64,000 bases of DNA from NCBI RefSeq assembly GCF_047496725.1, contig NC_132975.1, positions 2,466,501 through 2,530,500 on the forward strand, read 5' to 3'. Within the stretch, counting starts at the first letter, position 1. Every line of letters begins with the position of its first letter. Under the pieces are notes generated by a model. That model was given only the letters and a program-made list of their open reading frames with translations. It made no database searches and was not told where the DNA came from. Shown piece after piece: positions 63,185 to 64,000 of this stretch. A program made the translations under genes and the position numbers. Origin of the DNA: Anoplolepis gracilipes (Eukaryota; Arthropoda; Insecta; Hymenoptera; Formicidae).

Positions 63185-63490
63185 TCACGGTTGATTATAT
63201 TTATAGTCAAATTAAGTATACGTGATAATATCCATCCACTATGCAAAACGTTATTTTTTTCGCGTTGCAAAACGTTATTTTTTTCGCGTTGCGAAACGTT
63301 ATTCTTTCGCGTAAACATCCGTCATTTCTATAATATGATGTCTCTTTATCTCACACATATTTCGTGGTAATGTAATATAATATGACATCCTGTACGCATA
63401 GGATTATATTTATTTATATTTATAGTCAAATTAAATATACATGATAATGCCCACCCACTATGCGAAACGTTATTCTTTCGCGCAAACATC
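63185..63490. repeat. Two repeated modules with PolB-derived fragments
   Basis: TTTATAGTCAAATTAA(G/A)TATAC lies at about 63197 and 63422, each followed by CGAAACGTTATT-type units (three in the first). On the minus strand 63475-63400 reads GWALSCIFNLTININKYNP, a piece of the PolB N-terminal domain. They parallel the module at 58506-58660 upstream of ORF-Z. Confidence 0.65.
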
Positions 63491-63787
63491 CGTACTGTCG
63501 GCGTTCTGTATATGTTTTCATTTAACAAAAATTTATATCTCATGCTTTGTCGTATACATTTGTAACCGAATATTTGAATCGATTTCATCATATAGCAGCC
63601 ACACATGACGCTCGAGAAAGCACGTGGGGACGATTTTTAATGATTTTTTAGCAGTCTTACATTGGCGCTTGCGAAATTACGTCAGAAATATTCCCCTCCT
63701 CATTACGTTTTGCGATATTACAAATTGCTCGCAGTACTTTGAATAGTTTAGTATCGCATCAGTTGTCCGTACATAAGGTTGTGCAAA

Positions 63788-64000
63788 AATGTACTTTACT
63801 AAAGAAACCAACAAGATGAATTTTTACATTCCGATTGAGAACGGTGAAATTCAATCAAAGAAAATGTAAGTTTCAATTATTTTCTAAATTATTTTCTAAA
63901 TATTATTAATATTATTATTTTTAATATATTTCAATATTTTATATAGCGTTTCATCTTGTCGTGCGGTTTGCATACTTGGGAGGAGGTATGCCTTAACCCC
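63788..64000 (+). pseudogene. Second ORF-Z copy, partial at window edge
   Basis: Exon 1 (MYFTKETNKMNFYIPIENGE) is nearly identical to that at 58914. The donor region reads AAAATGTAAGT, so the GTGTAAG site of the first copy is lost and only GTAAGT remains. The intron is longer (about 80 bp, to about 63946), then the exon 2 start (TTTCATCTTGTCGTGCGG) follows and runs off the window. The upstream 400 bp also match 58500-58910, so a segment of at least 600 bp is duplicated. Confidence 0.55.

Noticed and set aside
1..64000. tRNA and rRNA genes
   Set aside because: No cloverleaf with A and B boxes and no conserved rRNA segment was recognised by eye; a covariance-model scan would be needed to exclude degenerate copies.

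Overview
This 64 kb window looks like a transposon graveyard from an insect nuclear genome. It is AT-rich and contains several LINEs with 11-15 bp target-site duplications, a Penelope-like element, PIF/Harbinger, mariner-like and Mutator-like DNA transposons, foldback elements and minisatellites. The families present would fit an ant or other hymenopteran, but that is inference. I found no convincing single-copy host gene, tRNA, rRNA or CRISPR array.

Positions 1-27 kb hold ordinary mobile elements. A Harbinger transposase pseudogene (428-2635, minus) is split by a solo-LTR-like insertion. A Mutator-related terminal-inverted-repeat (TIR) element (3206-11276) is loaded with two copies of one R1-like LINE sitting back to back in the same 15 bp target. 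A related Mutator-like element (11311-14536) carries a decayed DDE transposase. A LINE with an RNase H domain (15117-19755) has a clean 11 bp target duplication. A foldback MITE, an unassigned LTR-like stretch, a 31 bp minisatellite and a mariner-like fragment lead into a Penelope-like element with reverse transcriptase and GIY-YIG regions (24.47-27.29 kb).

Positions 27.3-64 kb are dominated by endogenous Polinton/Maverick (adintovirus-like) DNA virus sequence in two nested, oppositely oriented copies. Copy I keeps, left to right, a stub of a small ORF (ORF-X), the packaging ATPase, a DUF8207-like gene, a fibre-like gene, an integrase with chromodomain and the C-terminal part of DNA polymerase B (PolB). 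Its PolB is interrupted at 42,894/61,685 by copy II, and the N-terminal part of the same gene lies on the other side at 61.7-62.8 kb. Copy II (42,895-61,684, 18.8 kb) is bounded by diverged but recognisable G-rich TIRs beginning AGTAG. It carries nearly a whole gene set: PolB, integrase, fibre-like, DUF8207-like, packaging ATPase, ORF-X, a phospholipase A2-like protein, an adenain-like protease, a minor capsid (penton-like) gene, a 57-residue ORF, a double-jelly-roll-type major capsid gene, ORF-Y and a spliced ORF-Z.

The genes imply a virus-like cycle: protein-primed replication by PolB, chromatin-targeted integration by the chromodomain integrase, capsid assembly and maturation, and ATPase-driven packaging. 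Two genes show candidate spliceosomal introns, and the ATPase/ORF-X pair shares a compact bidirectional TATA promoter in both copies, which suggests nuclear expression by host machinery. Most genes carry frameshifts, stops or LINE/Penelope insertions, so both copies look defective. The two ATPases, ORF-X and ORF-Y of copy II and the 57-residue ORF remain open.
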